A model generated the notes under the pieces. The model saw nothing but the letters and a program-made list of their open reading frames with translations, did not search any database and was not told where the DNA came from. Shown here piece by piece: positions 32,750 through 41,788 of a stretch of 64,000 nucleotides of DNA. Position numbers and translations under genes: made by a program. Source of the stretch: Bacillus sp. es.034 (GTDB taxonomy: Bacteria > Bacillota > Bacilli > Bacillales > Bacillaceae_B); assembly GCF_002563655.1 (NCBI RefSeq), contig NZ_PDIY01000001.1:4394501-4458500 (forward strand), in the 5' to 3' direction. The first letter of the stretch is position 1. Each line of letters begins with the position of its first letter.

Positions 32750-33991
32750 CTAGTATACGGCTTTCTTTTTCAACTCCAAAATCAATAATAGAAGTAACAA
32801 AAATACAGCAATCATCACACCGACGATCATCAGCCATCCAGCCGTAAAACTCCCGAAAGAATCGACAACAAATCCAAACAACGGCGGCAACGTGATGACA
32901 CCCAATGAGCCAAGTGTGATACTAAATCCGCTGGACAACCCTGAAAACCTGACATCCACAACCTCACTGGCCACATTCATCCACAGCGCATTAAAACCTG
33001 ATATAGCAAAACCGAACACCATCGTGATTGGGATCATCACCAGAATCGCCGTATGGGACGGCAAGAAAGCCAGAATCAAACTCGCCGCCCCGGCGATTCC
33101 CGAAATGATCATCAGCACAATGACGCGTTTCCCTTTAAACAGCCGGTCACTGATAAGCCCCCAGACGATGCGGCCGATCGATCCGCATATTTCTGAAATG
33201 ACCAGAAGCACCCCGGATAAAAAAAGGGAGATGTGCAAGTATTCATAGCAGTAGATGACGATATAGGTGACCAGGCACAGCTGGGAACCGCTCAACCCCA
33301 TCGCACTGATACTGACGATCATCAACGGCTTATTCGCCAACAAATGTTTCATTGAATATAAAAATGAGGCACGGTCCTTCTCCCCACTATTCGTTTCCTT
33401 AACTGAATCATGATAAAGGGTAAAAGCAACCACCCCGCCAATGATCAGCAAAACACACGCTATGGCAACCACATGCCTCCACCCGTAAACCGAGGCCAAA
33501 GGCAGAAGAACCAGCCCTGCAAGTGCTGATCCTGTGGTGATGCCTGTCTGCTTGATTCCCATGGCTAATCCGCGTTGAGTCCGCTGGAACCAATGAATGA
33601 TCCCCCTATTTGTCACTGGGTGCATCGCTCCGTACCCCAATCCCCCAATGACGACGAGAAGGAGGACGAACCCGAAATGATGGGAAAATGTCATGAGAAT
33701 GAAGCTGCCGCCTACAACTAAAGAGATAACAAGCAGCAATTTTTTTGAACCTGTTTGATCGACGACAAACCCTACCGGGATCGAAGCAAGTCCCTGCCCC
33801 AGAAAGAGGGCGGCAGGCAGCATGCCGATTTGAGATTTAGTCAACTCCAGATCTTCTCCAATGAGGACTCCCAGCGGCCCCACACTTCTCCCGATGAAAG
33901 CTACCAGTAACTGGGCAAGGAGCAGGAACCCAAGCATTCTCCAAGGTTCCCGGTAAACGCCCCTCTCCATCTGTTGATGAACTGTATTCAT
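32750..33991 (-). CDS. Major facilitator superfamily transporter
   Basis: This 413-residue transporter has twelve predicted membrane helices and the MFS loop motif between helices 2 and 3 (GFVVDQTGSKKLLL near residues 58-72), repeated weakly between helices 8 and 9 (GLISDRLFKGKRVI). It probably carries a carboxylate or related anion, judging from the catabolic genes around it. It follows the SSS symporter by 7 bases. Two different uptake systems in one operon suggest two related substrates, or uptake plus export; neither substrate can be read from the sequence. Confidence 0.82.
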   Translation of the reverse strand: MNTVHQQMERGVYREPWRMLGFLLLAQLLVAFIGRSVGPLGVLIGEDLELTKSQIGMLPAALFLGQGLASIPVGFVVDQTGSKKLLLVISLVVGGSFILMTFSHHFGFVLLLVVIGGLGYGAMHPVTNRGIIHWFQRTQRGLAMGIKQTGITTGSALAGLVLLPLASVYGWRHVVAIACVLLIIGGVVAFTLYHDSVKETNSGEKDRASFLYSMKHLLANKPLMIVSISAMGLSGSQLCLVTYIVIYCYEYLHISLFLSGVLLVISEICGSIGRIVWGLISDRLFKGKRVIVLMIISGIAGAASLILAFLPSHTAILVMIPITMVFGFAISGFNALWMNVASEVVDVRFSGLSSGFSITLGSLGVITLPPLFGFVVDSFGSFTAGWLMIVGVMIAVFLLLLLLILELKKKAVY

Positions 33992-33998
33992 CTCTCTA

Positions 33999-35504
33999 CT
34001 ACGCTTTCACGTTTAAAGACATTGGCTCATCCTCTACCACCACGCTCTTTTTCGAAACAGGAACGAGAAGGGATCCCGCCACACAAATCAGGAAGTTCAA
34101 GGACAGCCCGATGACTCCCCCGTGGATTCCGTACACGGTCTTGTGGCCGGTAGAGGTCAGGAATCCTGCAAGTACGGCCCCGATCAGCATTCCCCAGAAT
34201 ACAGATCGCTTGTCAAGGCGCTTCCAGTAAAGTCCAAGGACGAACGCCGGGAAGACCTGAACCAATAATTCGAATTTCAACACAAAGATTTCATACAGCG
34301 TCCCCGGTGGATTCCAGGCAATCCATAATAGAAGGAAGACGGCGATGATGCCTCCGATTTTCCCGACCATTACCTTCTTATGCTCCGATGCACCCGGGTT
34401 GATGAACTTCCCGTACACATCGTTTGACAGCATGGAAGAGAAACTGAGCAATACAGAATCGGCAGTCGAAACGATTGCGGCTACGATCCCGCCGAAGAAG
34501 ATGATCATGATCCAATAGAAGAATGGATTGATCGCTGCAATATCATTCGCCATGAGTCCGACGATCTGTTCGGAACCCCCTGTATCAAGACCAGGATACA
34601 GCATGATCCCGATGATACCGATGACAAATACCAGCCCTGTCGTGATAGGCGGCATCCACGCCATACGGGAGAAGGATTTCTTCAATGTCTTCTCACTCTG
34701 GGCGGAGTAAATCCTCTGAACGGCATGGGGATAGATACTGGCACCTAATCCTACTAGCACGAGCATGCTGAACCAGTTAATCGACACATCCATCGGCGGT
34801 ACCGCGGTTTTAGCAGGTTCCATTTCATTGATGTAGCGGGTCACATCACCCAAATTCCCTCCAACCAGGTACAATCCCCCAATCAGGAACACGATGATCC
34901 CCACCATCAGGATCAGCCCCTGCATGACATCCGTGAATGCGACCGCTTTCATTCCGCCCATCCACTCATACGCGAGCATGACGAAAATGAAGACAAGTAC
35001 CGCAATCTGATAAGGAACCGTTCCCCCGGTCATACCGGAGACAGCCTGCCCGATGGCCACCAGCTGTTCCAACAGATAGTTGCCAAGTCCCCAGAGCATG
35101 AGGAAAATGCTGAGGATTGTGACCGCCTTAGAATTAAAACGGTGCTGGATCCAATCCGTCGGGGTGACAAAGTTCTTTCGTTTAGCAATGACATAGAGCC
35201 TTGGAGCGAATAACAGATAGATCCCGATGATGATGGTCATGAATGAAATGGACTGAAGCCAGGAAAAGCCCGTCCGATAGGCAGAGGGAGCATACCCAAC
35301 AATGGTATTCCCGCTGTACTGAGTGGCATATAGCGTAAAAAATAAGGCAATGAATCCAAGATTCCTTCCAGCCAGATAATATCCGGACAGACTTTGATGA
35401 AGACCCTTTTCCCCTCTTCCGGACAAATACCCGATGAGCAGCATGACAACGGCGAATACCGAAAGGATGATAATACCATCCGCACCTGCAAACGTTAAAT
35501 CCAT
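33999..35504 (-). CDS. Sodium:solute symporter family protein
   Basis: This 501-residue transporter has about 13 helices. SSS features include YYLAGRNLGFIALFFTLYAT near residue 42, GAPSAYRTGFSW-like helix 2, WMGGMKAVAFTDVMQGLILM near 180-200, and AAIVSTADSVLLSFSSMLSND near 340-360, which corresponds to the sodium site helix. It is three bases downstream of an 83-residue membrane partner. In this cluster it probably imports a carboxylic acid with sodium. Confidence 0.85.
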   Translation of the reverse strand: MDLTFAGADGIIILSVFAVVMLLIGYLSGRGEKGLHQSLSGYYLAGRNLGFIALFFTLYATQYSGNTIVGYAPSAYRTGFSWLQSISFMTIIIGIYLLFAPRLYVIAKRKNFVTPTDWIQHRFNSKAVTILSIFLMLWGLGNYLLEQLVAIGQAVSGMTGGTVPYQIAVLVFIFVMLAYEWMGGMKAVAFTDVMQGLILMVGIIVFLIGGLYLVGGNLGDVTRYINEMEPAKTAVPPMDVSINWFSMLVLVGLGASIYPHAVQRIYSAQSEKTLKKSFSRMAWMPPITTGLVFVIGIIGIMLYPGLDTGGSEQIVGLMANDIAAINPFFYWIMIIFFGGIVAAIVSTADSVLLSFSSMLSNDVYGKFINPGASEHKKVMVGKIGGIIAVFLLLWIAWNPPGTLYEIFVLKFELLVQVFPAFVLGLYWKRLDKRSVFWGMLIGAVLAGFLTSTGHKTVYGIHGGVIGLSLNFLICVAGSLLVPVSKKSVVVEDEPMSLNVKA

Positions 35505-35507
35505 CTT

Positions 35508-35759
35508 CTACTCTCCTCCTTTCATCTGCTCTTCTTCATCCTCGACAATGTTCCATTGTGTGACACACAACCAGCTCAGGTAACCGCAAAGCACGATGGA
35601 AAAGAAAGTAGAAATAAAAGCCCATAACGGAAATCCCAGGATGATCGGTTCAACTGCACTGGATGGAAAATACCAAGGGACGATTGCAAGGACAAGCAGC
35701 AGTAAACCAATCCAGATCCACACTTTCCGTATCGGTTCCTTGATTTGATTTTGTTTCAT
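35508..35759 (-). CDS. Small two-helix partner of the SSS symporter
   Basis: An 83-residue protein with hydrophobic helices at about 14-30 (WIWIGLLLLVLAIVPWYF) and 42-65, and an acidic C-terminus. Proteins of this size directly preceding an SSS symporter are usual in Firmicutes (DUF3311-like) and are thought to be accessory subunits. AGGAGG lies 6 bases before the ATG. Confidence 0.75.
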   Translation of the reverse strand: MKQNQIKEPIRKVWIWIGLLLLVLAIVPWYFPSSAVEPIILGFPLWAFISTFFSIVLCGYLSWLCVTQWNIVEDEEEQMKGGE

Positions 35760-35802
35760 GATTTTCCTCCTATCACATGTTTTAATTCAACAACTCTTCA
35801 AA

Positions 35803-36411
35803 CTAAGATTTGAGGCGGTAATGAATACTGTGATGTTTTTCAAAGGAGTCAATACTTTCTTCATTTCCCAAAGTAGAATCAATCTCATCCAGCCCCATTA
35901 AAAGTAATTCCTTCCGGTAAGGTTCCACGGTAAAATGACTGTGGAAGCCACGGTCATCCGAAACGGACTGCTTCACAAGGTCTATGTTCAGTCTGTAACC
36001 TGGCACGTTCTCCGCATTCCTGAAAAGAACTTCGACTTCCCTTTCTTCCAGAACAACCGGCAGCAATCCATTCTTAAAGCAGTTATTATAAAAGATGTCG
36101 GCAAAGGAAGGCGCAATGATGACCCGTATACCGAAATCCGCGAGCGCCCACGGAGCATGCTCCCTTGAAGAACCGCAGCCGAAATTCTTTCCGGTCAATA
36201 AGATCGGCGCATCCCGGTAGATTTCCTGATTCAAGACGAAGTCCTCTTTTTCTTTCCCACTTTCATACCGCCAGTCATAGAAAAGAAATTCTCCGAATCC
36301 TGTCCGTTTGATCCGTTTGAGGAACTGTTTCGGGAGGATGGCATCCGTATCTACATTAATGGCATCCAATGGGATCACTTTTCCCGTCAGTTCAGTGAAA
36401 GCTTCTGTCAT
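35803..36411 (-). CDS. leuD: LeuD-family dehydratase small subunit
   Basis: This roughly 202-residue swivel-domain subunit of the aconitase superfamily has [20 protein letters not shown] at the start, [17 protein letters not shown] near residue 75, and [17 protein letters not shown] near 105. Its ATG (36411) overlaps the leuC-like stop as ATGA, with GGAGGTG 6 bases upstream; the longer frame start at 36444 is not used. With the large subunit it would dehydrate and rehydrate a 2-hydroxy-dicarboxylate. Since leuA and leuB are absent and CoA-dependent catabolic genes flank it, the substrate may be citramalate/mesaconate-like rather than isopropylmalate. Confidence 0.85.
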   Translation of the reverse strand: MTEAFTELTGKVIPLDAINVDTDAILPKQFLKRIKRTGFGEFLFYDWRYESGKEKEDFVLNQEIYRDAPILLTGKNFGCGSSREHAPWALADFGIRVIIAPSFADIFYNNCFKNGLLPVVLEEREVEVLFRNAENVPGYRLNIDLVKQSVSDDRGFHSHFTVEPYRKELLLMGLDEIDSTLGNEESIDSFEKHHSIHYRLKS

Positions 36412-37832
36412 GGCTGCACCTCCTCCCTTGAATGGGTTTCCCATTTCCGCACATCGGTAAAATGCCCCATGATCGCAGCAGCCGCCGCCATTTCCGGACT
36501 CACCAGATGTGTCCGGGCATTCCTTCCCTGTCTTCCTTCAAAATTACGATTGGACGTCGAGGCACATCGTTCACCCGGCAGCACAATATCGTCGTTCATC
36601 CCGAGGCACATGCTGCAGCCCGATTCACGCCATTCAAAACCGGCTTCTATAAAAATGGAATGAAGGCCCTCCCTTTCAGCTTGCCGTTTCACCTGTTGAG
36701 ATCCGGGCACGACCAACGCTGTCACGGAATTCGCCACTTTATATCCCTTTACAATGCCGGCAGCTTTCCGTAGATCTTCTATCCGGCTGTTAGTACACGA
36801 ACCGATAAACACTTTATCGATTGGTATGGAGTTCATCGGTGTCCCCGGGTCTACCCCCATATACGTCATCGCCTTCTCTGCAGCCTTTTGCTGCTCCGCG
36901 GGCAGCCGATCCAATGAAGGAACGCTTGAATCGATTCCAGTGACCTGCCCGGGATTGGTCCCCCATGTCACCTGGGGTACGACCTGGGAAGCATCCACTT
37001 CGATCGACAAGTCAAAAACCGCATCGGGATCCGTATAAAGCTCCTTCCATTCTGTAAGAGCCTGCTCCCACTCTTCATCCACCGGCGCAAATTTCTTTCC
37101 TTTCAGATAATCGAACGTCTTTTGATCCGGCTGGATGAGCCCTGCTCTCCCTCCCATTTCAATGGACATATTGCAAACCGTCATTCTCTCTTCCATCGAA
37201 AGACTGTGGATTGCCTCACCCCGGTATTCGATCACATGTCCAGTGGCAAAATCATGCCCGAACTTCCCGATGATCGTGAGAATAAGATCCTTGGCCGTCG
37301 TGCCTGCCGGAAGGGAACCGCTTACATTTATTTCGAGCGTTTTTGACTTGTACTGCTTCAACGTCTGAGTTGCCAATACATGCTCGACTTCACTCGTCCC
37401 AATTCCGAAGGCAAGCGCCCCGAACGCACCGTGAGTGGACGTATGGCTGTCTCCGCACACGATCGTCTGACCGGGCTGGGTCAATCCAAGCTCAGGTGCG
37501 ATGACGTGTACGATCCCCTGGAATTCACTCTGCAAATCAAAAAGCTCGATTCCAAACTGCCTGCAGTTTTCCGCCAGCGCCTCCACCTGCTCCCTCGCAA
37601 GTTTATCTTGAAAAGGGGCGGAGCGGTTTCTCGTCGGTATCGCATGATCCATCGTCGCAAGGGTCAGATCCGGCCGCCGAACGGACCGTTTCTTCATCCT
37701 CAATCCTTCGAAGGCTTGGGGCGAGGTCACTTCATTCACCAAATGAAAATCGATATATAAGAGAGAAGGCAGTCCCTCTTCTTCCCGTACGACATGATTG
37801 TCCCAAATCTTTTCATATAACGTTTTAGCCAC
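36408..37832 (-). CDS. leuC: LeuC-family dehydratase large subunit
   Basis: This 474-residue aconitase-superfamily subunit carries the three [4Fe-4S] cysteines: one in [11 protein letters not shown] (about 350) and two in GCSMCLGMN (about 410). It also has [20 protein letters not shown] near 130 and the early [16 protein letters not shown]. It starts at a GTG (37832) with AGGGGG about 7 bases upstream. It forms the active hydro-lyase with the LeuD-like protein. Placement after a CaiB-type CoA-transferase and opposite an HMG-CoA-lyase-like enzyme points to a catabolic isomerase/hydratase; leucine biosynthesis cannot be ruled out without biochemistry. Confidence 0.87.
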   Translation of the reverse strand: MAKTLYEKIWDNHVVREEEGLPSLLYIDFHLVNEVTSPQAFEGLRMKKRSVRRPDLTLATMDHAIPTRNRSAPFQDKLAREQVEALAENCRQFGIELFDLQSEFQGIVHVIAPELGLTQPGQTIVCGDSHTSTHGAFGALAFGIGTSEVEHVLATQTLKQYKSKTLEINVSGSLPAGTTAKDLILTIIGKFGHDFATGHVIEYRGEAIHSLSMEERMTVCNMSIEMGGRAGLIQPDQKTFDYLKGKKFAPVDEEWEQALTEWKELYTDPDAVFDLSIEVDASQVVPQVTWGTNPGQVTGIDSSVPSLDRLPAEQQKAAEKAMTYMGVDPGTPMNSIPIDKVFIGSCTNSRIEDLRKAAGIVKGYKVANSVTALVVPGSQQVKRQAEREGLHSIFIEAGFEWRESGCSMCLGMNDDIVLPGERCASTSNRNFEGRQGRNARTHLVSPEMAAAAAIMGHFTDVRKWETHSREEVQP

Positions 37833-37843
37833 CCTTTTCCCCC

Positions 37844-39046
37844 CTATACGATATTCTCATTCTCCAACTCTCTTAATTGTTCTTCCTGAAGTCCCAGGAG
37901 CCGGAGATAAATCTCTTCATTGTGCTTGCCCATCCGTTCCGCGCCCGGTTCCTTCACCTTCCCCGGGGTACGGCTCAGCTTAGGAACAATGCCGGGCATC
38001 GGGAAATCCCCAAGATCCGGGTGCTCGACGTTGATGATCATTTCCCTTTCCTTATAGTGAGGGTCCTCCAGGATTTCCTTGGCTGTGTAAATCAGGCCTG
38101 ACGGCACCCCTTTCTCTTCTAAAAGCTGCAGTGCATCCTTCGCATTAAGCGATTTGGTCCACTCCTCGATCAAAGAGTCCAAGAGTTTCATATTTTCGCC
38201 TCTGGCATGATGGGTTGCAAATCGTGGATCCTCACTCAGTTCCGGCTGCCCCATCGCCTCACATAAGCGTTTGAACACACCGTCGGCATTGGCGCCGATG
38301 ACGATATAGGTTTTATCCAAGGTGAAATAAATATTGGACGGCGCGACACCAGGCAGGATATTCCCCATCCTCTCCCTTATGTAACCAGCCAGCATGTAAT
38401 CCGGGATCAGGCTTTCCATGATCGAAAAGACAGATTCATAGAGGGCCGTATCCACCACCTGCCCCTTCCCTGATTTCGTTCGTTCATGGACAGCCACCAG
38501 GCACCCGATCGTGGCAAACAAAGCAGTAAGCGTATCCCCTATAGACACCCCAATCCTCGAAGGTGGGCGGTCTTTGAAGCCTGTCACATTCCGCAGGCCT
38601 CCCATCGCCTCCCCGACACTTCCGAACCCGGCACGGTCCTTGTAAGGTCCGGTCTGACCGAACCCTGACGTTCTGACCATGATTAATCTCGGATTGATTT
38701 TAGACAGGGTTTCATAAGAGAGATTCCATTTCTCCATCGTCCCAGGCCTGAAATTTTCGATGACGATATCCGCTTCTTTGACGAGTTCTTTTAAAAGATT
38801 CTGCCCTTTCTCTTCCCGAAGATTCAATGTGATTGATTTCTTATTCCTGGACTGGATCGGCCACCAGAGACCGACTCCATCCTTCGATTTCCCCCAATCT
38901 CTCATCGGGTCTGCCTTCCCAGGCGGTTCCACTTTGATGACCTCTGCTCCAAAGTCAGCAAGCAGCCGTCCGCTGAAAGGTCCCGCCAGCAATGTTCCAA
39001 GTTCTATGACCCGTAATCCTTCTAAAGGTAGCGTATGTTCTGTCAA
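37844..39046 (-). CDS. CaiB/BaiF-family CoA-transferase
   Basis: This family-III CoA-transferase of about 400 residues begins [20 protein letters not shown] with [20 protein letters not shown] (conserved start), [10 protein letters not shown] near 98, and the family pattern around [20 protein letters not shown]. The family moves CoA from succinyl-CoA or an acyl-CoA to a carboxylate. The TTG at 39046 is preferred as start: AGGAGG lies 7 bases upstream of it but only one base before the ATG at 39052. First gene of the leftward operon, behind operators at 39078-39107. With a lyase next door, it likely activates a C5/C6 hydroxy-dicarboxylate. Confidence 0.85.
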   Translation of the reverse strand: MTEHTLPLEGLRVIELGTLLAGPFSGRLLADFGAEVIKVEPPGKADPMRDWGKSKDGVGLWWPIQSRNKKSITLNLREEKGQNLLKELVKEADIVIENFRPGTMEKWNLSYETLSKINPRLIMVRTSGFGQTGPYKDRAGFGSVGEAMGGLRNVTGFKDRPPSRIGVSIGDTLTALFATIGCLVAVHERTKSGKGQVVDTALYESVFSIMESLIPDYMLAGYIRERMGNILPGVAPSNIYFTLDKTYIVIGANADGVFKRLCEAMGQPELSEDPRFATHHARGENMKLLDSLIEEWTKSLNAKDALQLLEEKGVPSGLIYTAKEILEDPHYKEREMIINVEHPDLGDFPMPGIVPKLSRTPGKVKEPGAERMGKHNEEIYLRLLGLQEEQLRELENENIV

Positions 39047-39077
39047 TTCCATCCCTCCTGTTTGAATTTTCTTAATC

Positions 39078-39115
39078 TTGTATACAAATTTAAACGCTTG
39101 TATACAATAAGTCAA
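39078..39115 (-). promoter_or_regulatory. Promoter with two TTGTATACAA operators (catabolic operon)
   Basis: The minus-strand promoter is TTGACT (39110-39115), a 17-base spacer, then TAAATT (39087-39092). The perfect palindrome ttgtatacaa occurs at 39098-39107, inside the spacer, and at 39078-39087, just past the -10. The copies are 20 bp apart, about two helical turns, so a dimeric GntR regulator could bind both on one face and block RNA polymerase. Confidence 0.75.
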
Positions 39116-39180
39116 TAACTTATTTAAAAAAGGGCTAATATACCGCTTTCATTACATAAATATTGTATTTTTTAAAAAGT

Positions 39181-39190
39181 TTGTATACAA
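39181..39190 (+). promoter_or_regulatory. Third TTGTATACAA operator before gntR
   Basis: The same perfect 10-bp palindrome lies 18 bases before the gntR start codon, overlapping the expected transcript leader. This fits autoregulation by the FCD-type GntR protein. Confidence 0.7.
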
Positions 39191-39208
39191 TGAACGTGAG
39201 GTGTTGAC

Positions 39209-39856
39209 ATGGATGCATACGAATACATAAAAGGGGCCATTATCGACGGAAAGTTCGAACCGGGCATGAGGCTGGGGGAGGAATTTCTCGCAAAGGAATT
39301 AAACTTGAGCAGAACCCCCATCCGGGAGGCAATTAAACATTTGGAATCAGACGGACTGGTCGTTCCGTTAAAACGCGGGGTCGGAGTCAGAAACTTCTCA
39401 ACAGAAGACATCCGTCAGATTTACGATTTGCGTACAATCCTTGAGGGCTATGCTGCGAGTCAGGCTGCCATTTACAGGACGGATGACGACATTCGAAAAA
39501 TGGAAGAAGCAAACATCGTCTATGAAAGAGTCATCAATGAACATGTGGAGTCGGATATGGACAGCATCAAAGAAATCGTGGCCGTCAATCAACGATTCCA
39601 CGAAGTCATCATTCAAGCAGCGAACAATGCCCATATCCACTTCCATCTCTCAAAGGTGGTGGTGGTCCCCATCGTATACAGATCATTTTATTGGTATAAC
39701 GATTATCAACTTAAACAATCACTTGAGGTCCACAAAACGATCCTTCAAGCGATTCGCAACAAAGAACCGGAGCGCGCTAAAATTGCGATGCACGAACATA
39801 TCTATCAAGGCCGCGATCATGTGTTGAAGCATTTGCAAGAAATAAAAAATAGTTGA
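39209..39856 (+). CDS. GntR-family regulator, FCD subfamily
   Basis: This 215-residue regulator has a winged helix at residues 1-65 (EEFLAKELNLSRTPIREAIK then LKRGVGVRNFS) and an all-helical FCD effector domain after residue 75 (IYDLRTILEGYAASQAA; His residues at NQRFHEVI and VHKTIL form the usual metal/carboxylate site). GAGGTG lies 6 bases upstream of the ATG. It faces away from the CoA-transferase operon and is followed after 18 bases by the lyase gene. FCD regulators typically bind carboxylates, consistent with control of the surrounding pathway. Confidence 0.88.
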   Translation: MDAYEYIKGAIIDGKFEPGMRLGEEFLAKELNLSRTPIREAIKHLESDGLVVPLKRGVGVRNFSTEDIRQIYDLRTILEGYAASQAAIYRTDDDIRKMEEANIVYERVINEHVESDMDSIKEIVAVNQRFHEVIIQAANNAHIHFHLSKVVVVPIVYRSFYWYNDYQLKQSLEVHKTILQAIRNKEPERAKIAMHEHIYQGRDHVLKHLQEIKNS

Positions 39857-39874
39857 TTAAGAGGAGGAAACGAA

Positions 39875-40759
39875 ATGATTGAGATCTGTGAGGTTGGGCC
39901 ACGGGATGGTCTGCAAAATGAGTGCAAGATGGTTACGACAAAAGATAAAGTAAAATTGATTAATCGATTGATTGAAGCAGGAATCACTTACATTGAAGCC
40001 GTTTCGTTTGTAAACCCGAAAGTCGTTCCTCAGATGGCTGATGCAGAGGAAGTTCTCCTCCAGCTCCCGAAAGACAAGGGTATCAAATACGGAGGTCTCA
40101 TCCTCAGCCGCTCGGGTCTCATTCGCGCGCTTCAAACGGATATCGATTATTTACACGTCGTCACTACGACAAGCGACACATTCAATCTTAGAAATGCGAA
40201 ACGCACGGTCGATCAGGCTGTCACCGAATTGAGTCAGGTCATTAAAGAAGGCGTTCAGGCGAATAAAAAGGCCGTCGGAGTCCTCGGCACTGCATTCGGC
40301 TGCCCTTTCGAAGGGGAAGTCTCGCTGGATAAAGTACTATTTGCAGCTGAAGAGTTTATAAAAGCCGGCTGTACAGAGATTACCCTTGCAGATACAACCG
40401 GTATGGCAAATCCAATCCAAGTACAGTCAGTCGTTCAAACCTTCAAAGACCAATTCGGCGAAGACTTATCCTTAGGCCTTCACTTTCATAACACCCGCGG
40501 ACTGGGACTTGCCAATACCCTGGCAGGCTACCAAGCCGGCGTACGCCGATTTGATTCCTCCATCGCCGGAATGGGAGGCTGTCCATTCGCCCCTAAAGCT
40601 GTCGGCAACGTGTGTACGGAAGATATGGTCAATATGTTTCATGGGATGGGTATTGAGACGAATACCGATCTTGAAAAGCTTTTGGAAACATCAAAATGGC
40701 TGGAAGGCATCATGGGGCGGCCTTTGGATGGGATGTTGATGAAGGCAGGGATTGCTTAA
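39875..40759 (+). CDS. HMG-CoA-lyase-like enzyme
   Basis: This 294-residue TIM-barrel lyase has VGPRDGLQNE (residues 7-16, catalytic Arg and metal Asp), EAVSFVNPKVVPQMAD, LADTTGMANP near 180, LHFHNTRGLGLAN near 215 (metal His residues) and the catalytic cysteine loop GMGGCPFAPKAVGN near 245-258. HMG-CoA lyase gives acetyl-CoA plus acetoacetate; relatives of this fold are also reported to cleave citramalyl-CoA. With a CoA-transferase and a LeuCD-type hydro-lyase beside it, cleavage of citramalyl-CoA to acetyl-CoA and pyruvate is an attractive alternative. The exact substrate is inference. Confidence 0.87.
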   Translation: MIEICEVGPRDGLQNECKMVTTKDKVKLINRLIEAGITYIEAVSFVNPKVVPQMADAEEVLLQLPKDKGIKYGGLILSRSGLIRALQTDIDYLHVVTTTSDTFNLRNAKRTVDQAVTELSQVIKEGVQANKKAVGVLGTAFGCPFEGEVSLDKVLFAAEEFIKAGCTEITLADTTGMANPIQVQSVVQTFKDQFGEDLSLGLHFHNTRGLGLANTLAGYQAGVRRFDSSIAGMGGCPFAPKAVGNVCTEDMVNMFHGMGIETNTDLEKLLETSKWLEGIMGRPLDGMLMKAGIA

Positions 40760-40818
40760 CTAAAATCAAGAAATTAAAAGCCTGTGACCTTTTTGGTTAC
40801 AGGCTTTGGGTGTTATAG
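40757..40818. repeat. 62-bp direct repeat with terminator hairpin, copy 1
   Basis: Almost identical to 41600-41662 (one substitution early, one inserted A, one late substitution). It contains the stem aaagcctgt / acaggcttt around gacctttttggtt, which terminates the lyase transcript and, leftwards, cutC. The two copies bracket cutC. Confidence 0.8.
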
Positions 40819-40830
40819 TATCTATGCTTG

Positions 40831-41511
40831 TCAACTGTTTAGTAGTTGAACAATTTCTTTCGCTTTTTCCAGATGAATCCCTTCGATCGGACTATGATTT
40901 TTTCGCACAGCTGTACCAAAATGATAATAGCCTGTATTTACTGTTGAGTGAACAGAACAAATATTGCTTGCATTTAACCCACTTCCAACCAAAATTGAAA
41001 TATGCTCAGATACTGTTTTCATTTCCTGTATGGTTTGCAAGCGACTGGAAAATTCACCATTTCCACCAGAAGTTAAAATCGTGGTTATTTCTTTGTATTG
41101 GGCTAATGTTTTTGCGGCCTGAACGGAATTGTTTGTAGAATCAATTGCCCGGTGAAATGTAACTTCCAATCCACTACATTCGGTTAATAACTCTTCAAGC
41201 ATGTGGCGGTTGATTTCATGATTCTCATTCAGCACTCCTAGTACTACACCATTTGCACCTAATGAACGGATTATGTTTATATCATTTTTCATGATTAAAA
41301 AGTCGTCATAAGAGTAACAAAATGATTGACTATGCGGTCTTACCATCACATTGACCGGAATGCTTACACGGTTAACTACTGCGTCGATTAAGGAGTGACT
41401 TGGTGTTAAACCACCCTCTGTTAAAGCTGATACCAGCTCAATCCGATCTGCCCCTGATTGTTCAATTATTAAAGCATCTTCTAACGTTGTCGCAATAAAT
41501 TCTATGTACAT
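40831..41511 (-). CDS. cutC: CutC family protein
   Basis: This 226-residue TIM-barrel protein has the CutC start IEFIATTLEDALIIEQSGAD and ELVSALTEGGLTPS, then VNVMVRPHSQSFCYSYDD near 65, VTFHRAIDST near 125, ILTSGGNGEFSS near 155 and VGSGLNASNI near 185. The start at 41511 has AAAGG 8 bases upstream; the longer frame lacks a site. CutC was named for copper tolerance, but its biochemical activity is unsettled. The gene stands alone, bracketed by a 62-bp direct repeat, which hints that it arrived or was duplicated as a unit. Confidence 0.85.
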   Translation of the reverse strand: MYIEFIATTLEDALIIEQSGADRIELVSALTEGGLTPSHSLIDAVVNRVSIPVNVMVRPHSQSFCYSYDDFLIMKNDINIIRSLGANGVVLGVLNENHEINRHMLEELLTECSGLEVTFHRAIDSTNNSVQAAKTLAQYKEITTILTSGGNGEFSSRLQTIQEMKTVSEHISILVGSGLNASNICSVHSTVNTGYYHFGTAVRKNHSPIEGIHLEKAKEIVQLLNS

Positions 41512-41541
41512 CGTATCAACCTTTCTTATACTGCTTTCTTT

Positions 41542-41589
41542 AAGCACAGGGACGGTTCTTGTGCTTCGGAAGCAAGAGAACCGTCCTTA
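41542..41589. repeat. Interspersed GGGACGGTTCT repeat, copy 7, with inverted half
   Basis: aagcacagggacggttcttgtgctt is followed at once by an inverted partial copy (ggaagcaagagaaccgtcctt). Together they can fold into a long hairpin just upstream of cutC. Confidence 0.7.
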
Positions 41590-41599
41590 TAGTTCCCCG

Positions 41600-41662
41600 T
41601 AACTAAAATCTAGAAATTAAAAAGCCTGTGACCTTTTTGGTTACAGGCTTTGGTTGTTATAG
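41600..41662. repeat. 62-bp direct repeat with terminator hairpin, copy 2
   Basis: Second copy of the 40757-40818 unit. On the minus strand the hairpin is followed by five U and acts as terminator for the HAD/frl operon ending at 41789. Confidence 0.8.
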
Positions 41663-41788
41663 ATAATGACGGAATGACCCTATACTTCGACATCCTCTAC
41701 CTCTTCAAGGATATTTTTCTTCAAAAGCATGAGCCCCCCTCTCTTCCGCAATCAAAAAAGAGCAGATTCATCAGCTGCCAACAAATAA

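Noticed and set aside
35803..37832. LeuCD as ordinary leucine-biosynthesis genes
   Set aside because: Not excluded, but leuA/leuB are missing and catabolic CoA genes surround them, so a catabolic role is preferred.
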